A stretch of 61,467 nt of DNA from a virus, in IMG/VR virus record IMGVR_UViG_3300007609_000021, positions 1-61,467 of that record; one strand, given 5' to 3'. The notes under the pieces were generated by a model that ran no database searches, was not told where the DNA came from, and worked only from the letters and a program-made list of their open reading frames with translations. Numbering within the stretch: the first letter of the stretch is position 1; each line of letters opens with the position of its first letter. The translations under genes and the position numbers were made by a program. Below, piece by piece: positions 1 to 6,284 of this stretch.

Positions 1-5
1 ACTTG

Positions 6-65
6 ATGGAAGAAGAATGTATCAAGAATTACAAAGCAGAAACCTTCAACACCAAAGAGAGATGA
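6..65 (+). CDS. Very small early ORF (19 aa), uncertain
   Basis: A 19-residue reading frame (MEEECIKNY...). It is the first ATG after the promoter at 61423-61451 if the window ends are joined. The gap between the -10 and this ATG would be 21 bases, against 20-23 bases in five other promoter copies, which is the main argument that it is translated. Its stop overlaps the next ATG (ATGA). No function is recognised. Confidence 0.35.
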   Translation: MEEECIKNYKAETFNTKER

Positions 66-121
66 CGTACAACTTACAATTAAAAATATTAAGAAATCTA
101 ACTCTAAGAATAAAGAAGTAA
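62..121 (+). CDS. Very small early ORF (19 aa), uncertain
   Basis: A 19-residue basic peptide frame (MTYNLQLKIL...). It starts inside the stop of the previous frame (ATGA) and its own stop shares a base with the next ATG. The chain of overlapping starts is the only support for coding, and no family is recognised. A further 12-residue frame (121-159) follows in the same pattern. Confidence 0.3.
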   Translation: MTYNLQLKILRNLTLRIKK

Positions 122-175
122 TGAAAACACCAATACAAGAAGTTTACGAGACGAATTAATAAATAAATTATAATT

Positions 176-331
176 ATGCAAACACTAAAAGAACTCACAA
201 ACGAATCTGCTATACATAATATCTTGTATAACCACCTCATCGAAACTAAAGGTGAGTGCGATCATGATGAACATGGACAACTATTAGTAGATGTAATATG
301 GGAACTAAAAAAAGAGTTAACACGAAGATAA
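176..331 (+). CDS. Small early protein (51 aa), unknown
   Basis: A 51-residue acidic protein beginning MQTLKELTNE. Its ATG follows the A/T-rich leader (taaattataatt) seen before most early genes here. The first five codons match those of the gene at 1160, so the two share a start region. The 3' end overlaps the promoter at 317-345. Function unknown; a role in host takeover is only a guess from position. Confidence 0.55.
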   Translation: MQTLKELTNESAIHNILYNHLIETKGECDHDEHGQLLVDVIWELKKELTRR

Positions 332-345
332 ATTGATAATATAAA
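317..345 (+). promoter_or_regulatory. Early promoter copy 1
   Basis: TTAACA (317-322), 17 bases, TATAAA (340-345). It shares ACACG after the -35 and ATTGATAA before the -10 with six other copies. It lies on the last codons of the gene at 176-331 and 20 bases before the ATG at 366. Confidence 0.75.
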
Positions 346-365
346 TGTAACTAAAAAATATAATT

Positions 366-473
366 ATGACTTACAATGGAATTGCAAACGACGAATTTGG
401 TATGGACTACAATCAACTAGGCCCTAATGAAAAAGAATGGGTACAAGAAGTATATGAAGAATTTAACAACTAA
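366..473 (+). CDS. Small early protein (35 aa), unknown
   Basis: A 35-residue acidic protein (MTYNGIANDEFG...EEFNN). It is placed directly after early promoter copy 1 with the standard A-rich leader aaaaaatataattATG. No recognised domain. Confidence 0.5.
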   Translation: MTYNGIANDEFGMDYNQLGPNEKEWVQEVYEEFNN

Positions 474-484
474 AAAATATAACT

Positions 485-640
485 ATGACTACTAACGAAG
501 CTACACTTGACCTCATCACTTCAATAATGGATTGCTACATAAACAAAAAAACAATCTCAGAAAAAATGTGCTTAGCTAAAATACAAAGCGCCATTGAAGA
601 GTCTTATATCCATGGATCCTTAGACAATGAATATAAATAA
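485..640 (+). CDS. Small early protein (51 aa), unknown
   Basis: A 51-residue protein (MTTNEATLDLITSIMD...) with two Cys and a helical look. The leader aaaaaatataactATG is nearly identical to that of the gene at 366. It sits 11 bases after that gene and ends 2 bases before promoter copy 2. Function unknown. Confidence 0.5.
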   Translation: MTTNEATLDLITSIMDCYINKKTISEKMCLAKIQSAIEESYIHGSLDNEYK

Positions 641-642
641 GG

Positions 643-671
643 TTGACACGAGACTGAATTGATAATATATA
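643..671 (+). promoter_or_regulatory. Early promoter copy 2
   Basis: TTGACA (643-648), 17 bases, TATATA (666-671). Read as a Bacteroidetes promoter it is TTG-N20-TATATATG, one base from the TAnnTTTG -7 consensus. It drives the gene starting at 693, 21 bases after the -10. Confidence 0.8.
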
Positions 672-692
672 TGAACATTAAATAATATAACT

Positions 693-935
693 ATGACTAA
701 ATTTGACTTACAAAAATACTATACACACGAAGCAAAAATTGGGCCTCAAGGAGGTGGCTGGGCAGAGCCAAGTATGACTGTACAACAAATAGCTCATGCA
801 ATCTATACTGACTGGCAAAATAAAAGCGATCTTAAGAATTGGAAGCACGATCCAAGATATGTGCACAACACTAGAACTAATCAAGATGCTATACATAACA
901 TCATAAATAACTTTATCCGCCAAGACTACTTTTAA
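693..935 (+). CDS. Early protein (80 aa), unknown
   Basis: An 80-residue protein with a glycine-rich turn (IGPQGGGW, about residues 16-23) followed by a predicted helical, Asn/His-rich half. It starts 21 bases after promoter copy 2. No family is recognised, and no membrane segment or metal-binding pattern is visible. Confidence 0.7.
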   Translation: MTKFDLQKYYTHEAKIGPQGGGWAEPSMTVQQIAHAIYTDWQNKSDLKNWKHDPRYVHNTRTNQDAIHNIINNFIRQDYF

Positions 936-942
936 CATAACT

Positions 943-1107
943 ATGGACACACAACTAAATATACTAGAACTAGATATAATTTACAACTGTCTTGAAGATT
1001 GTTTAAATTCAGACGACTGGAAATTTAATGCAGATCCAATATCAAAAGCTATGACTAAGATTGATAAAATACGACGAAACACACGTGGCTGGGGTTATGG
1101 CGGATAA
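943..1107 (+). CDS. Small early protein (54 aa), unknown
   Basis: A 54-residue protein (MDTQLNILELDII...TRGWGYGG) with an acidic helical start and a Gly/Trp/Tyr tail. It starts 7 bases after the previous stop, so it is probably co-transcribed from promoter copy 2. Its stop is 3 bases before promoter copy 3. No function recognised. Confidence 0.55.
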   Translation: MDTQLNILELDIIYNCLEDCLNSDDWKFNADPISKAMTKIDKIRRNTRGWGYGG

Positions 1108-1110
1108 AGG

Positions 1111-1139
1111 TTGACACGAAACACATTTGATAATATATA
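1111..1139 (+). promoter_or_regulatory. Early promoter copy 3
   Basis: TTGACA (1111-1116), 17 bases, TATATA (1134-1139), preceded by AAGG as in copies 2, 4 and 5. The downstream ATG is at 1160. Confidence 0.8.
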
Positions 1140-1159
1140 CGTAACTAAAAAACACAATT

Positions 1160-1381
1160 ATGCAAACACTAAAACAAAGACTTCGCCCTGAGTACAAAAA
1201 ACGACTAAAACTATATCAAAGCCATTACCCAACACTTGGCGAACGTATAAACAACAACCTCAAAGAACTTGAATGGATCGGCGATCTAAGGCTAACTGTT
1301 CTAATCGATATGAAACTAGCATTCAAATTAAAAGATGTAGCCGAAGTCTACGATATATTCTACGAGCAACATATTGACTAA
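1160..1381 (+). CDS. Early protein (73 aa), unknown
   Basis: A 73-residue protein, basic at the N-terminus (QRLRPEYKKRLKLYQ) and acidic at the C-terminus, probably helical. It is transcribed from promoter copy 3. It shares the start MQTLK with the gene at 176. Immediately after its stop comes palindromic element 1 (1386-1440), which may end or control this transcript. No family recognised. Confidence 0.65.
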   Translation: MQTLKQRLRPEYKKRLKLYQSHYPTLGERINNNLKELEWIGDLRLTVLIDMKLAFKLKDVAEVYDIFYEQHID

Positions 1382-1385
1382 AAAA

Positions 1386-1440
1386 GTGCGACAATAGCCC
1401 CCTATATAACCTTATTAATAGGCTAATGTCACAGTTTTGC
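1386..1440. promoter_or_regulatory. Palindromic control element 1
   Basis: The left arm GTGCGACAATAGCC (1386-1399) pairs with the right arm GGCTAATGTCACAG (1421-1434), leaving an AT-rich middle of about 20 bases. Related elements lie at 6627-6676 and 61124-61172. The C-run TAGCCCCCTATATAA (1395-1409) is on the top strand, as in element 3 and opposite to element 2. It could be an operator, terminator or special promoter; the sequence does not decide between them. Confidence 0.65.
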
Positions 1441-1542
1441 AACAAGGTCACACTGTGAGACTCGATGTTATATCAGCACTATATATTTTCACTATAAATA
1501 AAACACATACTTTACTACTTAACTATAAATAAATTTAATACT
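1441..1542. other. Non-coding leader with small palindrome
   Basis: About 100 bases without a convincing gene. It holds the perfect palindrome TCACACTGTGA (1448-1458) and a repeated ACTATAAATAAA motif before the ATG at 1543. No copy of the early promoter is present, so transcription of the next genes may start at or near element 1. Confidence 0.4.
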
Positions 1543-1725
1543 ATGAATGACAACAACTTAGGACAATATAGAATTGAGCTACAGGCTGCGAAAGACACAA
1601 GACAATTAATTGAGTATAGTTTTTATGCTGAGGATATACATGCGGCATATTATGAGGCTGCGGCGTTTGCTGCAAGACAAGACGAAGAATATACATTAAA
1701 ATATTTAATTAGGGTTTGGTCATGA
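1543..1725 (+). CDS. Small protein (60 aa), unknown
   Basis: A 60-residue Ala- and Tyr-rich protein (EDIHAAYYEAAAFAARQDEE) that looks helical. It ends in TGA overlapping the ATG of the next gene (ATGA), indicating translational coupling. It is the first gene after element 1. No family recognised. Confidence 0.6.
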   Translation: MNDNNLGQYRIELQAAKDTRQLIEYSFYAEDIHAAYYEAAAFAARQDEEYTLKYLIRVWS

Positions 1726-1895
1726 AACTATATAAAGATACAATAGAAGCAATTGCTATACACGCTGCAATTAAAAACACAGCTTTAATAGTTAGTTTTA
1801 CACAATTGAAAATTGAGTACAAACATGTGCTAAAGGAATTAATTATTGAGATGCAAAAAGAGATTGACAAAATAGATAACGATTTACAATTATGA
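1722..1895 (+). CDS. Small helical protein (57 aa), unknown
   Basis: A 57-residue protein, rich in Ile/Leu/Lys and probably entirely helical (MKLYKDTIEAIAIHAA...). It overlaps both neighbours by ATGA junctions, so three genes (1543, 1722, 1892) form a tightly coupled unit. No recognised function. Confidence 0.55.
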   Translation: MKLYKDTIEAIAIHAAIKNTALIVSFTQLKIEYKHVLKELIIEMQKEIDKIDNDLQL

Positions 1896-2023
1896 AATAT
1901 ACAAAAGAGCAATTAGATCAATTGGTAGAATTATTTGATGCAGATGGCGTTTGGGCGCAGATGCAAGATGAGGGTCTTGAAGACGAGAGTTTTTATATTG
2001 AGCAAAAGTATTTTAATCTTTAA
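1892..2023 (+). CDS. Small acidic protein (43 aa), unknown
   Basis: A 43-residue strongly acidic protein (ELFDADGVWAQMQDEGLEDE). It is the last member of the coupled trio and ends 5 bases before promoter copy 4. A DNA-mimic role would fit the charge but is not supported by anything else. Confidence 0.55.
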   Translation: MKYTKEQLDQLVELFDADGVWAQMQDEGLEDESFYIEQKYFNL

Positions 2024-2028
2024 CAAGG

Positions 2029-2057
2029 TTAACACGGTAGAACATTGATAATATATA
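2029..2057 (+). promoter_or_regulatory. Early promoter copy 4
   Basis: TTAACA (2029-2034), 17 bases including ATTGATAA, TATATA (2052-2057). The GP88-family gene starts 23 bases later at 2081. Confidence 0.8.
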
Positions 2058-2080
2058 TGTAACAACTAAAACAAACTAAA

Positions 2081-2686
2081 ATGAATTTACTTACACAAAA
2101 CACAAAACTAAAAAAAACCAGTAAAGAACTTGGCAAAAGGGTATTTAACTTTGGTATCCCAGCATACAAATCTGCAAGTGGTAAATTAACTTGTCCAATG
2201 GCTCTTGAATGTGTCAAGTTTTGTTACGCTAAAAAAGGTGCCTACATATGGTCTAACGTTAAACCCGCGTTTGAAAAGCGTTATGAGCTAACTAAAACAA
2301 CGGAATTTGAGGGTGCAATGATAAGTGAAATAAACAAAAAGAAAGCGGACTTTGTACGTATTCACGACTCAGGCGACTTCTATAGTAAAAAGTATTTAGA
2401 CAAGTGGTTGTATATCGCAGCAGTGATGCCTCATGTAAAATTCTATGCCTATACCAACATGGTTGCAATGTTCAAGAACATAATACTACCCGACAACTTC
2501 GACGTTATCTATAGTAACTCAGGCAAACAAAAACATTTGATTGATCGCACAATTGATCGTCACACGGAGATCTTTAAAAGTAAAGATGAACTAATAGCAG
2601 CGGGTTATGCAAACGCCTCTGAGAATGATTTGAATGCAACTAAATGGTTTAACACAACAAACAAAGTCGGGTTAATATACCACTAA
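2081..2686 (+). CDS. GP88-family protein
   Basis: A 201-residue protein resembling the phage 'gene product 88' family. The sign is the cysteine cluster C38-P-x4-C44-x3-C48-Y-A, preceded by a segment ending GIPAYKSASG. A conserved-looking IHDSGDF follows at about residues 94-100. The molecular function of the family is not known to me. The cysteines suggest metal or iron-sulphur binding (inference). It has its own early promoter (copy 4), and a further copy follows it, so it is an independent early gene and the largest protein in the first 6 kb. Confidence 0.75.
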   Translation: MNLLTQNTKLKKTSKELGKRVFNFGIPAYKSASGKLTCPMALECVKFCYAKKGAYIWSNVKPAFEKRYELTKTTEFEGAMISEINKKKADFVRIHDSGDFYSKKYLDKWLYIAAVMPHVKFYAYTNMVAMFKNIILPDNFDVIYSNSGKQKHLIDRTIDRHTEIFKSKDELIAAGYANASENDLNATKWFNTTNKVGLIYH

Positions 2687-2691
2687 CAAGG

Positions 2692-2720
2692 TTAACACGA
2701 ACAACAATTGATAATATATA
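2692..2720 (+). promoter_or_regulatory. Early promoter copy 5
   Basis: TTAACA (2692-2697), 17 bases including CAATTGATAA, TATATA (2715-2720), again preceded by AACAAGG. The downstream ATG is at 2744. Confidence 0.8.
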
Positions 2721-2743
2721 TGTAACAACTAAAAACTATAACT

Positions 2744-2884
2744 ATGACACAATTTCAAGAAAACCTACAAGCTATGATAATAGATAATGTAAAAGAAGAA
2801 GTTAAAAAACACAACAACCTACAAACAACTGATAGCGCTTTGCTTTACAATTTACAACAATATTTAAAATATAACAACATATAA
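2744..2884 (+). CDS. Small early protein (46 aa), unknown
   Basis: A 46-residue helical, Gln/Asn-rich protein (MTQFQENLQAMII...). It is the first gene after promoter copy 5 and ends 2 bases before the next ATG. No recognised function. Confidence 0.55.
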   Translation: MTQFQENLQAMIIDNVKEEVKKHNNLQTTDSALLYNLQQYLKYNNI

Positions 2885-2886
2885 CT

Positions 2887-3186
2887 ATGACACACTTTGA
2901 AAGACTTTACACTGAACGAGTTTTACTTGACTTAAAAGATTATCATATTCAAGATCAAGACGACTACCACGATGCTATACACGAGATCATTGACAACATG
3001 TGTACTTATACTAGCGACAACAAACAAGCAGTTGACGATTTAAACTATGATGTATTTGCAGAAGATCAATTATTTGGCAAAGCTGAAAACTGGGCTCAAG
3101 CAGCTTATGCAGCAATCTACGATAACTTTTATAACAACGGGCCATCATTTGAAGAATTTGCAGCTAACGAATTAATCCCACAATAA
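2887..3186 (+). CDS. Acidic early protein (99 aa), unknown
   Basis: A 99-residue, strongly acidic protein (many Asp, Glu and Tyr). A similar composition is seen in the proteins at 3464 and 1892. Its TAA shares a base with the first possible ATG of the next gene. No family recognised. Confidence 0.7.
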   Translation: MTHFERLYTERVLLDLKDYHIQDQDDYHDAIHEIIDNMCTYTSDNKQAVDDLNYDVFAEDQLFGKAENWAQAAYAAIYDNFYNNGPSFEEFAANELIPQ

Positions 3187-3461
3187 TGTATACAGAAAAC
3201 AATTTTGAAATTCACTGGAAAGACGGTACAAGAACTTACAAAAAAAACAACAAAATTATGACTACACAAATATTAAGAAAACCAGAATACCAAGAACTAT
3301 CTAGTGATCTATACGAACTTACTTGCGACTTTGTAAGCGAGCAACTACTTGAAATGCTTTATGACAAAGATATAATCAAGGAGACAGACGACGAAGCAAT
3401 GGAAATATTTAATAAAACATTAAAACAATATTATAACACACACTTAACTAAAACTTGGTAA
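3186..3461 (+). CDS. Early protein (91 aa, or 67 aa from inner start), unknown
   Basis: The frame opens at 3186, sharing a base with the previous stop. An in-frame ATG at 3258 has the better A-rich leader (aacaacaaaattATG) and would give 67 residues beginning MTTQILRKPE. The C-terminal part is acidic and helical (VSEQLLEMLYDKDI). Function unknown. Confidence 0.6.
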   Translation: MYTENNFEIHWKDGTRTYKKNNKIMTTQILRKPEYQELSSDLYELTCDFVSEQLLEMLYDKDIIKETDDEAMEIFNKTLKQYYNTHLTKTW

Positions 3462-3463
3462 TT

Positions 3464-3805
3464 ATGTCACACTATAAAAAATTAGTAATTGAAAAGTCAG
3501 GCGCAATACTTGACACCGAACACAGAGGATCAGATTATGATGTTACTTTTGAATCTATATTAACAGCTGATGGTCACGATATTTATGCGGCTATGGATCA
3601 AGGCGATTGGAAAAATGTAATGACTGATAGAGATTTATATATAGATGCTTCAATGCTGCAAGATGAAATTGAATCCGCGATTAACTTAGGATCTAATATA
3701 TATGTTGATCAGTATATACTTGACGCATGCGAATTAGACGACGACAGCGACCGCTGGGAACACTTATGGAATGATTGGTATATAAATAACCTTGGATTTT
3801 TATAA
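3464..3805 (+). CDS. Acidic early protein (113 aa), unknown
   Basis: I chose the ATG at 3464 (MSHYKKLVIEKSG...) because it follows the stop at 3461 directly; a TTG nine bases upstream is unlikely. The protein is acidic and rich in Asp, Trp and Tyr, with the C-terminus ending DWYINNLGFL. It is part of the promoter copy 5 unit. No domain is recognised. Confidence 0.65.
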   Translation: MSHYKKLVIEKSGAILDTEHRGSDYDVTFESILTADGHDIYAAMDQGDWKNVMTDRDLYIDASMLQDEIESAINLGSNIYVDQYILDACELDDDSDRWEHLWNDWYINNLGFL

Positions 3806-3816
3806 TATTATACACA

Positions 3817-4005
3817 ATGACTAAAGAAGAATTTTTACAATACAAAGAAGAGCAGCGCAAGCAATCAGCTTATGCACGTATCAAAAAATTAGCAGGCCTT
3901 GGCGAATGCAAAGGATTAACCGACGAAGAGTGGGACACTATTGAAACACCCGGCAAGTCAAGATTTAAAAATAGCTTAATTAAACAAAGTTCATTTAAAA
4001 AATAA
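3817..4005 (+). CDS. Small early protein (62 aa), unknown
   Basis: A 62-residue charged protein (MTKEEFLQYKEEQRKQ...), helical at the N-terminus with a basic C-terminus (KNSLIKQSSFKK). It starts 11 bases after the previous gene and ends 2 bases before promoter copy 6. No family recognised. Confidence 0.55.
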   Translation: MTKEEFLQYKEEQRKQSAYARIKKLAGLGECKGLTDEEWDTIETPGKSRFKNSLIKQSSFKK

Positions 4006-4007
4006 AC

Positions 4008-4036
4008 TTAACACGAAAAGCAATTGATAATTTAGA
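4008..4036 (+). promoter_or_regulatory. Early promoter copy 6, degenerate
   Basis: TTAACA (4008-4013), 17 bases including CAATTGATAA, then TTTAGA (4031-4036) in place of TATATA. The -10 is weaker than in other copies, and the nearest ATG (4040) is only 3 bases downstream instead of 20-23. It may be a weak or decayed copy. Confidence 0.55.
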
Positions 4037-4039
4037 TGT

Positions 4040-4165
4040 ATGATAGATAAAAATCTAATAACACCCGGCAACAAACGTGCTACAATAGTTTCAAAATTAT
4101 TTAAAGCATTAGCTTTACTCACTTGGGCGGCAACAAATTATATTATATATATTAAATTTAAATAG
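4040..4165 (+). CDS. Small putative membrane protein (41 aa), uncertain
   Basis: A 41-residue frame with a hydrophobic C-terminal helix (about residues 20-37, LFKALALLTWAATNYIIYI). That hydrophobicity is the main reason to think it is real. The start lies almost on top of promoter copy 6, so translation would need a leaderless message or read-through from upstream. Confidence 0.35.
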   Translation: MIDKNLITPGNKRATIVSKLFKALALLTWAATNYIIYIKFK

Positions 4166-4189
4166 TGTTACACAAAAAAAATTAAACTT

Positions 4190-4303
4190 ATGGAAGAAAT
4201 ATTAAAATTAAATGCAAGTAATGAACAATTAATTCGTATCTTAGCATCAATGCACGATCGTATAACTGATTTAGAAACTCAAATAGATAGAGAATGGATA
4301 TAA
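4190..4303 (+). CDS. Small early protein (37 aa), unknown
   Basis: A 37-residue helical peptide (MEEILKLNASNEQLIRILAS...DREWI) after the leader aaaaaattaaacttATG. Its last codons overlap the start of the gene at 4294 by 10 bases. No recognised function. Confidence 0.45.
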   Translation: MEEILKLNASNEQLIRILASMHDRITDLETQIDREWI

Positions 4304-4542
4304 GAGAGAAAGCACACAATAAGATTAATTCTAAGCTACAAAATGCTATACACAAATGGCAACAAGCTGAAGCTGACGACTGGCAATGGATGGGTATTGA
4401 TGAAAGCCCCGCTGTAAAACGCAATCAGATCAAACAACATAAACAAGAAGTAGAAATATATAAACACATTTTAAAATTAATTACAGATGACAGAGTCCGA
4501 CATGCAGCGATTAGCAACCTTGATAGCGGAAAAAATATTTGA
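4294..4542 (+). CDS. Early protein (82 aa), unknown
   Basis: An 82-residue helical, charged protein (MDIREKAHNKINSKLQ...) with a Trp-rich patch (WQQAEADDWQWMG, about residues 22-34). It overlaps both neighbours (10 and 56 bases). No family recognised. Confidence 0.55.
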   Translation: MDIREKAHNKINSKLQNAIHKWQQAEADDWQWMGIDESPAVKRNQIKQHKQEVEIYKHILKLITDDRVRHAAISNLDSGKNI

Positions 4543-4759
4543 GGTAAGCGAACGACGTGCAGCCGAAGAACCTGAAAAGTTTTACGCCGTTGATGATCAA
4601 GGCGATAGGTATGAAATAACTGAATATGAATTCATAAGTTTTCAAATTGAAGAGCTACAAGATATTGAACGCGAGCACGTTAACAAAGAAGAATACCAAG
4701 AAGCATTAAACATTCAAAAAAAAATACAAATATTAAAAGATAAAAGAAACAAATTATGA
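4487..4759 (+). CDS. Helical charged protein (90 aa), unknown
   Basis: A 90-residue protein with a long charged helix at the end (EELQDIEREHVNKEEYQEAL, then lysine-rich). The helix resembles a UVR-type helical hairpin, but too weakly for a call. A second in-frame ATG at 4502 is possible. It overlaps the KTSC gene by 4 bases (ATGA). Confidence 0.6.
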   Translation: MTESDMQRLATLIAEKIFEVSERRAAEEPEKFYAVDDQGDRYEITEYEFISFQIEELQDIEREHVNKEEYQEALNIQKKIQILKDKRNKL

Positions 4760-4989
4760 AAGTAACTAAAGAAAACCTAGAAGTAAACTCAAGTGCAATT
4801 TTAAAAATGTCTTATAGCTTTGAAGACAAGCTGCTGACCGTTAAGTTTGCAAGCAACCGAACTTATGAGTTTAAAAATGTAACCGCTGAAATATTCTATG
4901 CAATGAAACATTCAGATTCAATTGGTAAGTTCTTTAATAAGAACATTAGATGGAATTATAAATTCAACCCTTTAACTAAAAGTTTATAA
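4756..4989 (+). CDS. KTSC-domain protein
   Basis: A 77-residue protein matching the KTSC domain, a small fold found in phage and bacterial proteins. Signs are the Ser pair and YSFEDKLLTVKFASNRTYEF (about residues 15-38), then V-T-A-E-I-F-Y-A-M-K-H-S-D-S-I-G-K-F-F. The biochemical role of the domain is not established; a nucleic-acid link has been suggested for some fusion proteins. It is joined to both neighbours by short overlaps (ATGA upstream, TAATG downstream). Confidence 0.75.
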   Translation: MKVTKENLEVNSSAILKMSYSFEDKLLTVKFASNRTYEFKNVTAEIFYAMKHSDSIGKFFNKNIRWNYKFNPLTKSL

Positions 4990-5138
4990 TGGGTAAGCTT
5001 ATAATAATTGATAGCAGGGGTCGTCATGAGTATCTGATCAATACAAGAATGGCGTCTCATGTTATCGATGATACAACAAACAGAATATTGCAAGATTTTC
5101 CTCAAGATGCAATAGTAGATTTTGAACAATTATATTAA
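4989..5138 (+). CDS. Small protein (49 aa), unknown
   Basis: A 49-residue protein (MGKLIIIDSRGRHEYLI...) that starts on the last base of the KTSC stop codon. It begins with a beta-strand-like segment and ends in an acidic tail (DFEQLY). No family recognised. Confidence 0.5.
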   Translation: MGKLIIIDSRGRHEYLINTRMASHVIDDTTNRILQDFPQDAIVDFEQLY

Positions 5139-5143
5139 ATATT

Positions 5144-5653
5144 ATGACAGTACAACTAGAAACTATACGAGATTACATTGAAGCTAACATTAAAGTTAGT
5201 TTAAAAAAGAAAACAAGAACCAGAGATATGGCTTATGCAAGAGCTGTATACTATAAGCTTGCTAAAAGATATACGGTGCAGCCATTGTCGTCTATTGGTA
5301 AGTTAGTTGATAGAGATCACGCAACAGTGTTACACGGTTTAAAACTTTTTGATGAAGCTGTTATGTATTCAGAGCCACTTAAAGTTGTGTATGAATCATT
5401 CTCTGTTAATGTAGAAAACAAAAACATTGAAGATGCAGAATCTAATATGCTAGATATTAAAAAGTTAGTTGAACAAAACAAAAGACTAAGAAGAAAAGTA
5501 TTTAAACAAAACCTTGAAATAGATGTTCTAAAGAAACAAAAAATAGAACCTAAAAATAAAACAGAAGAGTTTATAGATTTAATTAATTCAGTGGACGAGG
5601 ACAAGCTTGATATGCTATACACACGTCTTGACGCAATTGTAAAAATGATATGA
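5144..5653 (+). CDS. DnaA domain IV-like DNA-binding protein
   Basis: A 169-residue protein. Residues about 24-70 match the C-terminal, dsDNA-binding domain of the replication initiator DnaA: arginine-rich helix, 'ARAVYYKLAKRYT', 'SIGKLVDRDHATVLHG'. The DHATVLHG segment (58-65) is close to the DnaA signature DHTTVLHA. There is no AAA+ ATPase domain. The rest (about 85-169) is a charged, probably coiled-coil region. By analogy it should bind DnaA-box-like DNA and could mark a phage origin or redirect host replication. No phage DNA polymerase is seen, so recruiting host enzymes is plausible (inference). It overlaps the next gene by 4 bases. Confidence 0.75.
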   Translation: MTVQLETIRDYIEANIKVSLKKKTRTRDMAYARAVYYKLAKRYTVQPLSSIGKLVDRDHATVLHGLKLFDEAVMYSEPLKVVYESFSVNVENKNIEDAESNMLDIKKLVEQNKRLRRKVFKQNLEIDVLKKQKIEPKNKTEEFIDLINSVDEDKLDMLYTRLDAIVKMI

Positions 5654-6012
5654 AAACATACAAAGTTACAGTAGAAGAATGGGGTACCATAAGATGGTAC
5701 AATGAAAACAATGAGCTTCACAGAGAAGATGGACCAGCTATTGAATGGTTTAATGGATCTAAATCTTGGTATTTAAATGGCAATCTACACAGAGAAGATG
5801 GCCCAGCTGCTGAATATTCTGATGGTTATAAAGCTTGGTTCCTAAATGGAAAACGTCACAGAGAAGATGGACCAGCTATTGAATGTTCTAATGGCGATAA
5901 AGCTTGGTATATTAAAGACAAACAACTAACCGAAGAAGAATTTAACAATAGAAAAAAACCTTGCATCGGTAAGAAAGTAGTAATAGATGGAATCGAATAT
6001 ACTTTAAAATAA
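5650..6012 (+). CDS. HREDGPA-repeat protein
   Basis: A 120-residue protein made mostly of a 23-residue repeat, HREDGPAxExxxGxKxWxxNG. Three copies start at bases 5719, 5788 and 5857 (period exactly 69 bases). The repeat resembles the MORN-like variants common in large viruses and phages. A short tail follows (LTEEEFNNRKKPCIGKKVVI). The repeats should form a beta-hairpin ladder; the role is unknown, with protein interaction the usual guess. It overlaps the DnaA-like gene by ATGA. Confidence 0.75.
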   Translation: MKTYKVTVEEWGTIRWYNENNELHREDGPAIEWFNGSKSWYLNGNLHREDGPAAEYSDGYKAWFLNGKRHREDGPAIECSNGDKAWYIKDKQLTEEEFNNRKKPCIGKKVVIDGIEYTLK

Positions 6013-6018
6013 AAACAA

Positions 6019-6186
6019 ATGAACAAACAACCTTACAGAATAACAATAGAACAGTACGAGTATAAATACTCTGTAGAAGTAGACCATTCAGATATAGACT
6101 TTACAGAGTATATAGACCTTTTAAGAAAAATAACATTAGCAGCATCTTGGGGCACAGAAGCAGTTAATGAATTTTTTGATGAGTAA
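6019..6186 (+). CDS. Small acidic protein (55 aa), unknown
   Basis: A 55-residue protein (MNKQPYRITIEQYEYKYSVE...) with a strand-rich start and a helical end (LLRKITLAASWGTEAVNEFF). It follows the HREDGPA gene after 6 bases and is the last gene before a regulatory gap. No family recognised. Confidence 0.55.
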   Translation: MNKQPYRITIEQYEYKYSVEVDHSDIDFTEYIDLLRKITLAASWGTEAVNEFFDE

Positions 6187-6192
6187 ACTAAT

Positions 6193-6245
6193 ATGTTCAC
6201 ATTGTGTTTACATTTATGTATAAAAGTAAACCAATATGTTTACAT
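6193..6245. promoter_or_regulatory. Three ATGTTYACAT-type repeats (operator or iteron candidate)
   Basis: ATGTTCACAT (6193-6202), GTGTTTACAT (6204-6213) and ATGTTTACAT (6236-6245) lie in the 98-base gap before the gene at 6285. Each is nearly palindromic (ATGT-NN-ACAT), and GTAAACC (6226-6232) adds an inverted half-site. They could bind a repressor, the HTH protein at 6668 or the DnaA-like protein at 5144. No TTRACA early promoter is present in this gap. Confidence 0.5.
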
Positions 6246-6284
6246 ATAAATCAAACAATTTAGTTTAATTGAAAAGAATAAATT

